Shown here: positions 17,045 through 25,451 of the stretch, piece after piece
Position numbering within the stretch: position 1 is the stretch's first letter
Layout: the number at the start of each line of letters is the position of its first letter
Assembly (NCBI RefSeq): GCF_024029675.1
Contig: NZ_CP097121.1
Coordinates: forward strand, 992,001-1,056,000
Source of the DNA: Fructilactobacillus carniphilus
GTDB lineage: Bacteria; Bacillota; Bacilli; Lactobacillales; Lactobacillaceae
DNA: 64,000 nt
Direction: 5' to 3'
Translations under genes and position numbers: made by a program
Notes under the pieces: model-generated
Seen by the model: the letters and a program-made list of their open reading frames with translations, nothing else
The model's database searches: none
Told to the model about the DNA's origin: nothing

Positions 17045-17118
17045 TCGGGATAACAGGAATTGAACCTGCGACCTCATACTCCCGAAGCATGCGCTCTACC
17101 AAACTGAGCTATATCCCG
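17045..17118 (-). tRNA. tRNA-Pro (anticodon CGG)
   Basis: The minus strand folds as a full cloverleaf. The acceptor pairs CGGGATA with TATCCCG, and the D arm is GCTCAGTTTGGTAGAGC. The anticodon stem CATGC/GTATG has loop TTCGGGA, and the T arm is GCAGGTTCAATTCCTGT. The CCA end is not encoded. The anticodon CGG reads CCG proline codons. Confidence 0.95.
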
Positions 17119-17190
17119 TTAGTATCATTACCTAATTATGATACCACAAATTCAGTTAATGGTTAAACCGCAAACTGTTTCTCGTTCTTT

Positions 17191-18021
17191 TCACTGAAAC
17201 GGATTGTAAAAACGACCATGATTAACTTGAAACAATAAAATGGTAATCATCAGCAATAGGATTGCTAATCCCAATACCAGTGCATCCGTCCCCCGAAAGG
17301 GTTGCGCAGTGTACCACGTCCGTTTTTTCTTGCTGCCAAAACGGCGCAGTTGCATGGCTGTACTAATTCGGTCGATATTTTCAAAACTGGATAAAATCAA
17401 CGGAATAATGATATTGATGATCCCGTGCAAGCGCGTGGTCAGTTTTCCCTTAGAAGAAAGTTCGCTCCCACGCGCTTGTTGGGCATCCTTGATGTCTCCA
17501 AATTCACGTTGCACATCTGGAATGTAACGCAGCGTAAGCGCCACCGCGTAACTAATCTTATAGCTAATCCCCAACCGATTCAGACTGGATGCAAACAAAC
17601 TCGGATTGGTTGTCATAATGAACACCAATGCAAGCGGAACCGTGCAGACGTACTTTAAGGTCACGTTTAACAGGTAAAATAGTTCTTGCGTCGTTACCGT
17701 AAAATAACCAGCCGAAATGATCACCGTTTTAGCTCCATAAAGATGCACTCCATATTGGGGTGAAAAAACGAAAACCAGGATCACGTTCAAAATTGAGAAA
17801 AAGGCAATAAACTTCACCACAAACGCCACCTGTCGCCACTTTAAGTGGGACCACTTAAAAATTAAAAGCGACAAAATGGCCACTAAAACCAAAAAGCGCG
17901 TGTCAAAAGTCGTCATGCAGGCCACCGACACAATCAAGAAAAAGAGAAGCTTCGCAGCTGCGTTAATCCGGTAGATAAACGTGGTGCCAGGATGATACCC
18001 TAACGTATTGGCCTCATTCAT
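17191..18021 (-). CDS. ECF transporter transmembrane protein (EcfT)
   Basis: The 276-residue membrane protein has about five helices and the EcfT coupling motifs, one of them QARGSELSSKG (residues about 187-197). EcfT links the two ATPases to the substrate-binding S protein in energy-coupling factor vitamin and metal transporters. It overlaps the ATPase gene by 8 bases and is the last gene of a three-gene operon with its own S component, so this appears to be a dedicated (group I) system. Confidence 0.88.
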   Translation of the reverse strand: MNEANTLGYHPGTTFIYRINAAAKLLFFLIVSVACMTTFDTRFLVLVAILSLLIFKWSHLKWRQVAFVVKFIAFFSILNVILVFVFSPQYGVHLYGAKTVIISAGYFTVTTQELFYLLNVTLKYVCTVPLALVFIMTTNPSLFASSLNRLGISYKISYAVALTLRYIPDVQREFGDIKDAQQARGSELSSKGKLTTRLHGIINIIIPLILSSFENIDRISTAMQLRRFGSKKKRTWYTAQPFRGTDALVLGLAILLLMITILLFQVNHGRFYNPFQ

Positions 18022-19711
18022 GCTGTTTCCCCCTCTCCTTTAATGCCATCATCAGCTCCGCTTCGGTAGTGCCAGCTTGCTTAGCTAACGTAGCCAAACT
18101 GGTAGAACAAAGGTGCGCAGCGTTCATCAACTCGGGTTGCTGTAATAATTGGTTAGGTGTGACGTCAGCTGCTAATTTCCCATCGTTCACCACTAACACC
18201 CGGTTACTATACTGGGCCATCAGTTCTAAATCATGTGTAATTAACATGATGGTAATTCCTTGTTGGTGTAATTGTTCCAAAAAGGTCATGATTTCCGTGT
18301 AGGTTTGCCAATCCTGTCCAGCTGTGGGTTCATCCAAAATTAAGAGCTGCGGATGTAACACCAAAATTGCGGCAATCGTCACCCGTTTTCGTTGCCCAAA
18401 ACTCAACGCACTGAGCGGCCAATTCCGAAATGGGTATAATCCACAAATCTGTAAGACGTCGTTTACTTGAGTTTCAATGTGCTCTACCTGCCGTAACCGT
18501 AGTCCCAGAGCCACTTCCGCAAAAACCGTTTTTTGTGACAACATTTGGTTCGGGTCCTGCATCACGTACCCGATGTGGTCCGCAATTTCCTTAATGGAAG
18601 CCGTTGCCAATGACTTATCCTGCCACGTAATCGTCCCCGTGCCGCGCAAAAAACCACAAATCAACTTCATCAAAGTCGATTTTCCGGCTCCGTTTTGTCC
18701 GACCACACTAATAAAATCCCCTTGGTAGATGGTGCAATTTACTCCAGCTAGGGTCGCGTGATTCTTGTTGGGATACTGAAAGCCAACGTTTTGTAGTTCC
18801 AGTAATGCGGAACCCTCAGGCTTCGAATGTGCTTGCTGAACCGCTCCTTCACTCCACCGTCGAATTTGCCCTAATTCCGCCGGCGTTAATTCTAATTGCT
18901 GGACGTGATCTAAATGCGGTTGCCGTTGCACGTCGATTCCGGCGGCCTTTAACACCCGCACGTAGAGTGGCGGTTCGATGCCATTTTCTTCTAAGCGTTC
19001 TGTTTTTAACAATGTGTCCAGATCAGAATCGCTAACTACCCGACCTTCACTGAGCACGATGGCATGATCAAAAGCGGCGGAGGAGACTAAATCTAAGCGG
19101 TGTTCGATCATCACGAGGGTAAACCCGAGTTCTGCTTGTAACTTGGTTACCAGTGCCAAAATTTCGTGACTAGCAACGGGATCTAGGTTTGCAAGGGGTT
19201 CGTCTAGTAATAAAATCGGTGCTTGGTTGACTAAAACTCCGGCTAACGAAACCTTTTGCTTTTGGCCTCCCGAGAGTGACTGCGGCGACTGGTTTAGCAA
19301 TCCCTTAATCTGCAGGCGATTAGCCCATTCGGCCACCACCTGCTTCATTTGGGCTTGGGGCATGGCGTCGTTTTCTAGCATAAAAGCGATGTCTTCCGCA
19401 GCGGTTAAACCTGTAAATTGACTGTCTGGGTCCTGCAAAACCGTCGAAACTGAAAAGGAAAGGTCAAACAATGACATGCCTCCAACCGGATGGCCGGCAA
19501 TTTGCCCGGTTCCCGTTATATCGCCAGGATCTTCCTCTGGAATTAAGCCATTAATACACTTAGCCAGGGTTGATTTACCACTTCCGGAGGGACCTAAAAT
19601 TAATAGTTTTTCGCCAGGGTGAACGGCGAGCTTTACGTTCGTCAGGTTAGCTTCCGCCTGACTGTTATATTTAAACGAAAAATCACTAAATTCGATGATT
19701 GGTTCAGTCAT
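18014..19711 (-). CDS. ECF transporter ATP-binding protein, two fused ATPase domains
   Basis: At 565 residues it carries two ABC ATPase domains. The first has Walker A GPSGSGKST near residue 38, signature LSGGQKQK and Walker B LLLDEP. The second has GQNGAGKST near residue 337, LSFGQRKR and LLILDEP. Between them, about residues 235-290, lies a linker resembling the DUF3744 region found in the ATPases paired with UPF0397 S proteins. It powers the transporter made with the EcfT and S proteins on either side; the transported vitamin is not known from sequence. Confidence 0.9.
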   Translation of the reverse strand: MTEPIIEFSDFSFKYNSQAEANLTNVKLAVHPGEKLLILGPSGSGKSTLAKCINGLIPEEDPGDITGTGQIAGHPVGGMSLFDLSFSVSTVLQDPDSQFTGLTAAEDIAFMLENDAMPQAQMKQVVAEWANRLQIKGLLNQSPQSLSGGQKQKVSLAGVLVNQAPILLLDEPLANLDPVASHEILALVTKLQAELGFTLVMIEHRLDLVSSAAFDHAIVLSEGRVVSDSDLDTLLKTERLEENGIEPPLYVRVLKAAGIDVQRQPHLDHVQQLELTPAELGQIRRWSEGAVQQAHSKPEGSALLELQNVGFQYPNKNHATLAGVNCTIYQGDFISVVGQNGAGKSTLMKLICGFLRGTGTITWQDKSLATASIKEIADHIGYVMQDPNQMLSQKTVFAEVALGLRLRQVEHIETQVNDVLQICGLYPFRNWPLSALSFGQRKRVTIAAILVLHPQLLILDEPTAGQDWQTYTEIMTFLEQLHQQGITIMLITHDLELMAQYSNRVLVVNDGKLAADVTPNQLLQQPELMNAAHLCSTSLATLAKQAGTTEAELMMALKERGKQHE

Positions 19712-19717
19712 AAGCTC

Positions 19718-20266
19718 CTACTCTTTTCGTAAACTATCCTTGCGGACCCGAGTAGCGGCGTAGGCTTTAATCAAAATGGTGCCCAAGATTCCCACGGAGA
19801 TACTGTCCAAGGTTCCAGATAACAAACCCTGCACGTAAACCTTACTAGCGGGTTCACTGTAAATTAAGATGTCTAAGGTTGGAGCTACAAACGCCCATAG
19901 AACGTAGTTGGTCACAATTTGAATCAGATTAAACCACACAGCGTCTTTCCAACCAAAGATTCCTTGGTTCACCTTGAAGTACTTACCAAAAAATCCAATC
20001 ACGAGCCCAAATAAGGCGGAACAGAGCACCCAACTCCACCACGGGTTTCCAAACATCATAAAATCGTTTAAGGCGTGCCCAATGAATCCGACCGAAAAAC
20101 CGACCACTGGTCCATAAATCAACGCAAAGAGGGCCAAAAAGGCGTAGGTTGTCGCTAAATTAGTGTTAGGAAATCCGGTCGGAATGGAAGCAAACCGATC
20201 CAAAATCACGAAAATGGCGGCCCCAATTCCAATGGCGACCACTTTTTTTACCGATAAACTTTTCAT
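19718..20266 (-). CDS. ECF transporter substrate-binding S protein (UPF0397 family)
   Basis: The protein of 182 residues has about five to six membrane helices and the UPF0397-like segments [19 protein letters not shown] and [11 protein letters not shown]. It is the substrate-recognising subunit; the ligand is undetermined (riboflavin has been suggested for the family). The ATG at 20266 is chosen over an in-frame TTG six bases earlier because AAGGAG is then 10 bases away. It is first in the operon S-A-T. Confidence 0.85.
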   Translation of the reverse strand: MKSLSVKKVVAIGIGAAIFVILDRFASIPTGFPNTNLATTYAFLALFALIYGPVVGFSVGFIGHALNDFMMFGNPWWSWVLCSALFGLVIGFFGKYFKVNQGIFGWKDAVWFNLIQIVTNYVLWAFVAPTLDILIYSEPASKVYVQGLLSGTLDSISVGILGTILIKAYAATRVRKDSLRKE

Positions 20267-20304
20267 TAGCAAAACTCTCCTTTTAATTCTTGTCGATGCC
20301 TCTT

Positions 20305-20333
20305 ATTATACGGTTAATTCTGGATTATCTCAA
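20305..20333 (-). promoter_or_regulatory. ECF operon promoter
   Basis: TTGAGA (20328-20333), 17 bases and TATAAT (20305-20310) on the minus strand lie 39 bases before the S-protein start. No riboswitch fold is apparent in the short leader. Confidence 0.75.
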
Positions 20334-20390
20334 TCTGTTTTGTAAAATGGTTCGGCTTTAATCCCAATTCTTCAAACTTTTTCGAACTAA

Positions 20391-20428
20391 AAACGCAGGG
20401 GCCTAAATTTAATTAGGCCCCTGCGTTT
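20391..20428. terminator. strong terminator of the DNA glycosylase gene
   Basis: A 16-bp stem pairs AAACGCAGGGGCCTAA with TTAGGCCCCTGCGTTT. The T run lies on the minus side, after the glycosylase stop. Confidence 0.85.
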
Positions 20429-20435
20429 GTTGGGG

Positions 20436-21068
20436 TTAATTTTTCCAACCGTGATTTTTTAAGTCAAAGTCGCGTTTCGGTAACTTGGAAACGTACGGAT
20501 TACCGGCAACGTAGAAGCGGTACGGTTTTTCCGTCCAACTCCCACGGTCACTCACGCCAATCCGACCACTGGTCACGATTTGTTTGGGAATCTTGCCATG
20601 ATCTAAATCAATGTCTAAATCCGTTTCCCCAAATTCCAGCTCGTTCAGGTGCTTATCCGTGATGCCCAAGGCTTCCATTAACTTGCCGGGACCATTGGTC
20701 AAATCATACCCATGCTTAGCACGATTTTGCTCCATTAATGCTCGTCCCTGGACCGGTTCCAGCCCCCGAATCAAAATTCCCTCGGGAACGTCCCGCGCTT
20801 GCGCCGCCACATCGAGGCAGAGCCGCGAATGAATCGAATAAATGTAAATCGTCCCGGGTACGCCATAGAGAGCTTCGTTCGCAGGAGTCCGTTTGCCTTG
20901 ATAAGCATGCGCGGCTGAATCGCGTTGACCCAGATAAGCCTCTGCCTCCGTAATATAACCACTCATTAATCCTTGCGGTGAGTGGTAAATCAAGAGCTTG
21001 CCTAGCAAGCGTTGCGTAATTTCATCCGTGGTTCCCGTTGCAAAGAACCGTCGCAGTCGTTCTGTCAC
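20436..21068 (-). CDS. 3-methyladenine DNA glycosylase (AAG/MPG family)
   Basis: The 210-residue enzyme removes alkylated purines from DNA to begin base excision repair. Family features include the catalytic Glu region ITEAEAYLGQRDSAAHAYQGKRTPAN, the segment GTIYIYSIHSRLCLDVA and RGLEPVQG. It has the normal length for bacterial AAG proteins. It is read just downstream of the universal stress gene, possibly with it. Confidence 0.92.
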   Translation of the reverse strand: MTERLRRFFATGTTDEITQRLLGKLLIYHSPQGLMSGYITEAEAYLGQRDSAAHAYQGKRTPANEALYGVPGTIYIYSIHSRLCLDVAAQARDVPEGILIRGLEPVQGRALMEQNRAKHGYDLTNGPGKLMEALGITDKHLNELEFGETDLDIDLDHGKIPKQIVTSGRIGVSDRGSWTEKPYRFYVAGNPYVSKLPKRDFDLKNHGWKN

Positions 21069-21106
21069 CGTCCGTGCCCGCCTTTAAAAATCACCGTTAT
21101 CAAATA

Positions 21107-21553
21107 TTACCGTACTACGATCACTGAAATCTTAGCTTTTTTCGCCAACTTCACGCTAATGCTGTAAAAATGGTGTTCCCCATCCTTATCAGCTCCGCAA
21201 ACGAGCAAGTCGGGCTTAAAGTCTGGAATAATCGTATCCAAGATTTCGTCGTCGATGTCGCCGCCTTCACTGGCGATGGCCGTGACGTTTTCTACCCCGA
21301 AGTCCTTAGCCAAATCCACGTACTTGTAAATGACCTGGTTCAAAGCATCTCGCTTCTCGTCTAATTTCTTCGGTGTTAGAGAATCGTAAATGTTGATGTC
21401 ACCACCCTCTAATACCGAACAAATCCCGAGCTGAGCGTTAAATGTTTTCGCCTGCGTCACCGCGTAACTGAGGGCCCGGACGTTTGCGTCTGGATCATCA
21501 GCGTCAATCGTCAATAAAATCCGTTTGAATTCTAATGGTTCTACCTTAGCCAT
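21107..21553 (-). CDS. universal stress protein (UspA family)
   Basis: At 148 residues it has the Usp alpha/beta fold, beginning FKRILLTIDADDPD and ending DLLVCGADKDGEHHFYSISVKLAKKAKISVIVVR. The usual G-2x-G-9x-G(S/T) ATP loop is altered to GADKDGEHHFYSIS. The start MAKVEP is chosen because GAGGAGGTG lies just upstream; the frame extends 18 codons further without a ribosome site. It lies 65 bases downstream of the BCCT carrier gene. Confidence 0.85.
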   Translation of the reverse strand: MAKVEPLEFKRILLTIDADDPDANVRALSYAVTQAKTFNAQLGICSVLEGGDINIYDSLTPKKLDEKRDALNQVIYKYVDLAKDFGVENVTAIASEGGDIDDEILDTIIPDFKPDLLVCGADKDGEHHFYSISVKLAKKAKISVIVVR

Positions 21554-21618
21554 GTATCTCACCTCCTCGTTCATATCATAGCATGAAAGCGCCACACGCG
21601 CCCGCAAAATTTTGCTTG

Positions 21619-23247
21619 TTAATCATCGTCGTCATCCTTGGCATTCAGCTTGGCAATCATGTGCCGGGCCCGAATCCGTCGCATCTTTTCCTTCTTCTTT
21701 TCAACCCGCATGTCTTCCATTCCCTTGGCTTTCAACACAATGCCTTCGTCGTTTTTCACCATGTAATAAATGGAAATCAGAATCATGATGCAGACAAACA
21801 TCAATGGAAAGCCGGCAATCGCACAGAACGTTTGAATGGTATCAAATCCACCCACAACCACGATTCCAAAGGCAAAGAGAACAAAAACAACAACCCAGGT
21901 CATCCGGTTCAATTGACTTGGATCCTGATTGCCCTTCAGCTCGAGACTCGTAAAGGACGACACGATGTAGGCCGAAGACGAAATCGTGGTGGCCAAGAAA
22001 ATGAAACAGGAAATACAGTAGACCGCAAACACGATTCCCTTCATTGGCAAGGTCCCTAGAACTGCCGTAATCACGGCCGCCTGTCCGTGCGTGTTCAAAA
22101 TGTGGACCAGGTTTACGACTCCGTTTTTTTGCAGCCACAACGAGTAACCCCCGAGGATGGCGTAGAAACTCAAACAACCAGCCGAACCGTACATCAACAT
22201 TCCCAGTAAGACCTGCCGAATCGTCCGGCCCTTAGAAATCCGGGCAATGAACAATCCCATAACGGGCATGTATGACAACCACCAGCCCCAGTAAAAAATC
22301 GTTTCGGAGTTAGCAATGTCAGGGGTGCCGTTGGGAACCGTGTTGGTACTTAGTTTCACGAAGTTACTGGTTAACAGGCCTAAACTGTTGGTTTCGGAAC
22401 TCAAAATGTAAATCGTGGGTCCCACCAGTAAGACAAAGGCTAGAAACAAAATGGCGGTCCAGATGTGCATGTCACTTAGGCGGTCAATTCCCCCGTTCAA
22501 ACCGTGCCAAACGGTCCAAGCAAAAATTACGAACAGGATGGCAAACAAGCCCATTTTGAGCGCCATGTTATCGGGCCAGCCCGTTAAGCCACTCAAAACG
22601 TTGGAAATAATCGGGATTTCCATTCCCACGGACGAACCGACTCCGCCCATGATGCCGAAGACGACCAGGAAATCCACCAGCTGACGCCCAGCATACTGCC
22701 ACTTGGCATCTCCCTGCAAAAAGTTAATCGACTTACTGAGACGTTGCACCTTATTTTTCTTAACAAACAGAATGTAGCCAATCGCAATGGCCGCTGGGGC
22801 AAACATCATCCAAGCCATCGGTCCCCAGTCAAATTGACCCAACATGTGCGCGTAATTATAGGCATCCTCCGAAAAAGGCTTAATCCCAAAAGCTGGGTGG
22901 GAAACGTACCGAATCGGGTCCACCATGCTTAACATTAAAATACTGGCATCAATGGCCGTCGCAAAGACCATACTGCCCCATTGCAAACTACTATACTCGG
23001 GCACCGACTTGGCATCCCCCAGTTTAATCGAACCGTATTTACTAAAAATCAACCACAAGAAAAAAACGAAGTTAATGATGTAAACCATCATGTACGCCCA
23101 ACCCATTTGCTTGGTAATCCATGCAAGCGCCGTTGCTAGATCACCCTGTAACGTGCTCCCACCGGCAATCAGAATCACCGACGCCACCACGAAAATCACC
23201 ATGGTTGGGATAAAAACGAATTTATCAATGTTGAAATGCTTTAAAAT
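21619..23247 (-). CDS. BCCT family betaine/carnitine/choline transporter
   Basis: The roughly 540-residue protein has about 12 membrane helices and the BCCT core, with FDWGPMAWMMFAPAAIAIGY and the helix 8 segment ETIFYWGWWLSYMPVMGLFIARISKGR (substrate aromatic box). It takes up compatible solutes against osmotic stress. No ATG fits well: the upstream ATG at 23280 lies at the predicted transcription start, while AGGAGG at 23254-23259 sits 6 bases before an ATT codon at 23245-23247. I infer a rare AUU start giving M-LKHFNIDKF. The frame from 23280 is the alternative. Confidence 0.85.
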   Translation of the reverse strand: MLKHFNIDKFVFIPTMVIFVVASVILIAGGSTLQGDLATALAWITKQMGWAYMMVYIINFVFFLWLIFSKYGSIKLGDAKSVPEYSSLQWGSMVFATAIDASILMLSMVDPIRYVSHPAFGIKPFSEDAYNYAHMLGQFDWGPMAWMMFAPAAIAIGYILFVKKNKVQRLSKSINFLQGDAKWQYAGRQLVDFLVVFGIMGGVGSSVGMEIPIISNVLSGLTGWPDNMALKMGLFAILFVIFAWTVWHGLNGGIDRLSDMHIWTAILFLAFVLLVGPTIYILSSETNSLGLLTSNFVKLSTNTVPNGTPDIANSETIFYWGWWLSYMPVMGLFIARISKGRTIRQVLLGMLMYGSAGCLSFYAILGGYSLWLQKNGVVNLVHILNTHGQAAVITAVLGTLPMKGIVFAVYCISCFIFLATTISSSAYIVSSFTSLELKGNQDPSQLNRMTWVVVFVLFAFGIVVVGGFDTIQTFCAIAGFPLMFVCIMILISIYYMVKNDEGIVLKAKGMEDMRVEKKKEKMRRIRARHMIAKLNAKDDDDD

Positions 23248-23283
23248 AATGGTCCTCCTGAAAGCGCTATGCTTTTTCATACA

Positions 23284-23312
23284 AAAATACCGCTACGTGA
23301 ATCGAAATTCAA
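23284..23312 (-). promoter_or_regulatory. BCCT gene promoter within the preceding terminator
   Basis: TTGAAT (23307-23312), 17 bases and TATTTT (23284-23289) on the minus strand. The -35 lies in the loop and the -10 in the T tail of the hairpin that ends the upstream acetyltransferase gene. Confidence 0.55.
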
Positions 23313-23329
23313 ACTTAATAGCGGTATTT
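23285..23329 (-). terminator. terminator of the acetyltransferase gene
   Basis: AAATACCGCTA pairs with TAGCGGTATTT around a 23-base loop and is followed by a short T run on the minus strand. Confidence 0.65.
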
Positions 23330-23362
23330 CCAACTTTACTGAATTGCTCTGATTATAACACT

Positions 23363-23935
23363 TTATTTTTCCTGCAAATTGCTGTTATCAATCTGCTTAA
23401 TGATCCGGGCTGGATTACCAGCGATTACCACGTCATCTCCAAAGGACTTGGTGACAACCGACCCAGCTCCAACGACCACGTTATTGCCCAATGTGACTCC
23501 AGGTAAAATGGTTACACCACCACCAAACCACGCGTTATCGCCAATCGTAATGGGAGCTCCCAGTTCCACGTCGTTAATCCGGTCTCTGGCATTTAAGGGA
23601 TGGATGTTAGTGTACAAACTACAATTAGGTCCAATGTAACAGTTTTTCCCAAACCGAATTGGGCACGAATCAAGCAGGGTCAGGTGATAGTTTCCAAAGA
23701 AATTATTCCCGATGTGCACGTTAAATCCGTAATCGAATTGCAAGTCCGTTTCCATGAAGAATTCTTCCCCGGTCTCTGCAAATAGACCTTTAATCATGGC
23801 GTTCCGTTCTTCGTTATCCGGGGTATTATTAATCTTTTGTAACATCTTGCGCACTAAAATCCGGCGCTTAATTAATTCGTGATCAAACTGGTTAAACGAT
23901 TCCCCAGCGGTCATTTTGGCTCGTTCCGTTGTCAT
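23363..23935 (-). CDS. sugar O-acetyltransferase (maltose/galactoside type)
   Basis: The 190-residue protein has the Maa N-terminal region (MTAGESFNQFDHELIKRR) followed by a left-handed beta-helix of hexapeptide repeats from about residue 70. It includes the catalytic His in TNIHPLNARDR and the acetyl-CoA region IGDNAWFGGGVTILPGVTLG. It transfers acetyl groups to sugars. It starts 2 bases after the RNase HI stop and is co-transcribed with it. Confidence 0.88.
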   Translation of the reverse strand: MTTERAKMTAGESFNQFDHELIKRRILVRKMLQKINNTPDNEERNAMIKGLFAETGEEFFMETDLQFDYGFNVHIGNNFFGNYHLTLLDSCPIRFGKNCYIGPNCSLYTNIHPLNARDRINDVELGAPITIGDNAWFGGGVTILPGVTLGNNVVVGAGSVVTKSFGDDVVIAGNPARIIKQIDNSNLQEK

Positions 23936-23936
23936 C

Positions 23937-24638
23937 CTAGCGCTTCCTTTCCATTTGATCCATCGTTTGGTTTAAGCGTTCGTCAACGTACATGTTCCCC
24001 TGATTCGTCGCGTGTCCCTTGGTCCAGGCCAATTGCAGGTGGGGAAACTCGGCCAGTAAGCCGTCAAGCTCGTGCCACAGTTCCTGGTTCTTCAGTTCCC
24101 CGGTTGCCCGGCGCCAACCCCGTCGTTTCCAACCAGCCAACCAGCCCTTTTGAATCGCATCTAAAACGTACTTAGAGTCAGACACCACGCCCACGTTGCG
24201 CTGTTGCAGTTGGTTCGCTCGTAACCATTGTAACGCTTTTACTAACGCCGTGATTTCCATCTTATTGTTAGTAACGCCCCATTCACCATCCGAATCACTG
24301 TGTTGACGACCCTGCCAATCAATTAGATAGGCCCACGCGGCGGGATCAGTTGCTTTGACGTGACCGCCGGCAACGTTGCCGTGGTTCCGGGATCCCCCAT
24401 CCGTAAAAACCACGATTTCTGGGCGACCGTGTGAACCTGATTGAGTAGGATTAGCTGGTTGCTTGGTTGGTCGAGATGTCGGTTGCGTCAAAAATTGCTG
24501 CGCAGCCGTTTGCGTTGGAAAACTTTGGTACTGAGCTCCTGAAAAGCCCTCGACTTGTGCCTTGGCTTCCGCCCAGGTCTGGTAAATCCCTGGTTTTCGT
24601 CCCTTTTTGACGGCATAATACTTTTTTGTCTTCGTCAT
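23937..24638 (-). CDS. rnhA: ribonuclease HI with N-terminal hybrid-binding domain
   Basis: At 233 residues it has a small N-terminal RNA/DNA hybrid-binding domain (MTKTKKYYAVKKGRKPGIYQ to about residue 48), a Thr/Pro/Gln linker and an RNase H domain from about residue 75. The acidic active site is visible: Asp in VFTDGGSRN, Glu in NKMEITALV, Asp in VVSDSKYVLD and Asp in YVDERLN. It removes RNA from RNA/DNA hybrids. The start at 24638 has CGGAGG 6 bases upstream; the longer frame to 24791 overlaps the divergent gene and is not used. Confidence 0.92.
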   Translation of the reverse strand: MTKTKKYYAVKKGRKPGIYQTWAEAKAQVEGFSGAQYQSFPTQTAAQQFLTQPTSRPTKQPANPTQSGSHGRPEIVVFTDGGSRNHGNVAGGHVKATDPAAWAYLIDWQGRQHSDSDGEWGVTNNKMEITALVKALQWLRANQLQQRNVGVVSDSKYVLDAIQKGWLAGWKRRGWRRATGELKNQELWHELDGLLAEFPHLQLAWTKGHATNQGNMYVDERLNQTMDQMERKR

Positions 24639-24747
24639 CAGATGCCTCCGTTGGTCAAAAGTAAAAATTTCAGAATTAGTTGGTCTAAATCCTTTGCAGG
24701 ACGCGCTTTTTATGTAAAAATAATAGTATAAGTAGGAGGAGAATAAT

Positions 24748-25185
24748 ATGTCTGAGCTTAATATTAAACTAATCACGGCTGACCAAGCCATGAAAATGTT
24801 GCGCGATCGTCACGCTAAGCGCAATGAACGTTTTCCTCAATTAATCTCAGCCGGTAGTTTTATCCTGCCTGATTACTATTTAACCAGAAAAAGAGAAGCC
24901 TTTAAAATTAGACGGCACACCTTCTTAAAGAAAAAGCCTCGTTCGTACGTAGCCTTTGATTCCGAAAACGGGCAAACGTTATGGCTACGGAATTTTAACA
25001 GTCTCTCTGAAGCAATGTTTTGGCTAAATACAGGTTTAAAACCGGCTGATACGGACTCCAATAATTCATTTGCCAAATGGAAAGAGAGTCACGCCGCAGA
25101 GATCAATGAACTCAAGGATCAATTGCGCGCCATGTCTAAATTGAAGAAAAAGGAAATTGTGAAGGCGACGAAAGCCAAGAAATAG
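24748..25185 (+). CDS. hypothetical protein, basic
   Basis: The 145-residue soluble protein has strong GGAGG 8 bases before its ATG. It contains a compact middle region (about 40-95, with SYVAFDSENGQTLWLRNF) and a Lys-rich coiled C-terminus ending KATKAKK. I do not recognise a family. It is divergent from rnhA and ends at a strong terminator, so it is a single-gene unit. Confidence 0.75.
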   Translation: MSELNIKLITADQAMKMLRDRHAKRNERFPQLISAGSFILPDYYLTRKREAFKIRRHTFLKKKPRSYVAFDSENGQTLWLRNFNSLSEAMFWLNTGLKPADTDSNNSFAKWKESHAAEINELKDQLRAMSKLKKKEIVKATKAKK

Positions 25186-25222
25186 AAAAAGGGATTACGA
25201 TAGCAATTCGTAATCCCTTTTT
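25186..25222. terminator. bidirectional terminator
   Basis: AAAAAGGGATTACGA pairs with a TCGTAATCCCTTTTT arm and has T runs on both strands. It lies between convergent small genes. Confidence 0.85.
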
Positions 25223-25225
25223 AAT

Positions 25226-25351
25226 TTACTTAGCAGCAGGTTTTTGTTTTAAAAACTTTTGTAAATCTGCAACTCGTTTTTCTTCTTTTTTACGTTTTTT
25301 CTGGTCAATTGGACGCCGACCTTGGACACCATTTGGATGACAAATTCTCAT
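25226..25351 (-). CDS. small basic protein, 41 residues
   Basis: A short frame begins MRICHPNGVQGRRPIDQ and ends KQKPAAK. It has GGAG 8 bases before the ATG, its own promoter and a terminator directly after the stop. It is Lys/Arg-rich with a predicted helical C-terminal half. No family is recognised, but the complete set of expression signals supports a real gene. Confidence 0.6.
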   Translation of the reverse strand: MRICHPNGVQGRRPIDQKKRKKEEKRVADLQKFLKQKPAAK

Positions 25352-25375
25352 GATGAACACTCCTTTACTTTAGAC

Positions 25376-25426
25376 TTACAAATAACAGCTCTATGTATTA
25401 TAATACATCCAACGTAGAAAAATCAA
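25376..25426. promoter_or_regulatory. symmetric bidirectional promoter
   Basis: The perfect 16-base palindrome ATGTATTATAATACAT (25393-25408) holds a -10 on each strand. On the plus strand TTACAA-17-TATAAT serves the kinase gene. On the minus strand TTGATT-18-TATAAT serves the 41-residue protein. The two -10s overlap by four bases. Confidence 0.7.
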
Positions 25427-25451
25427 ATTTCTTCAGGAAGGTGTGTCTCTT

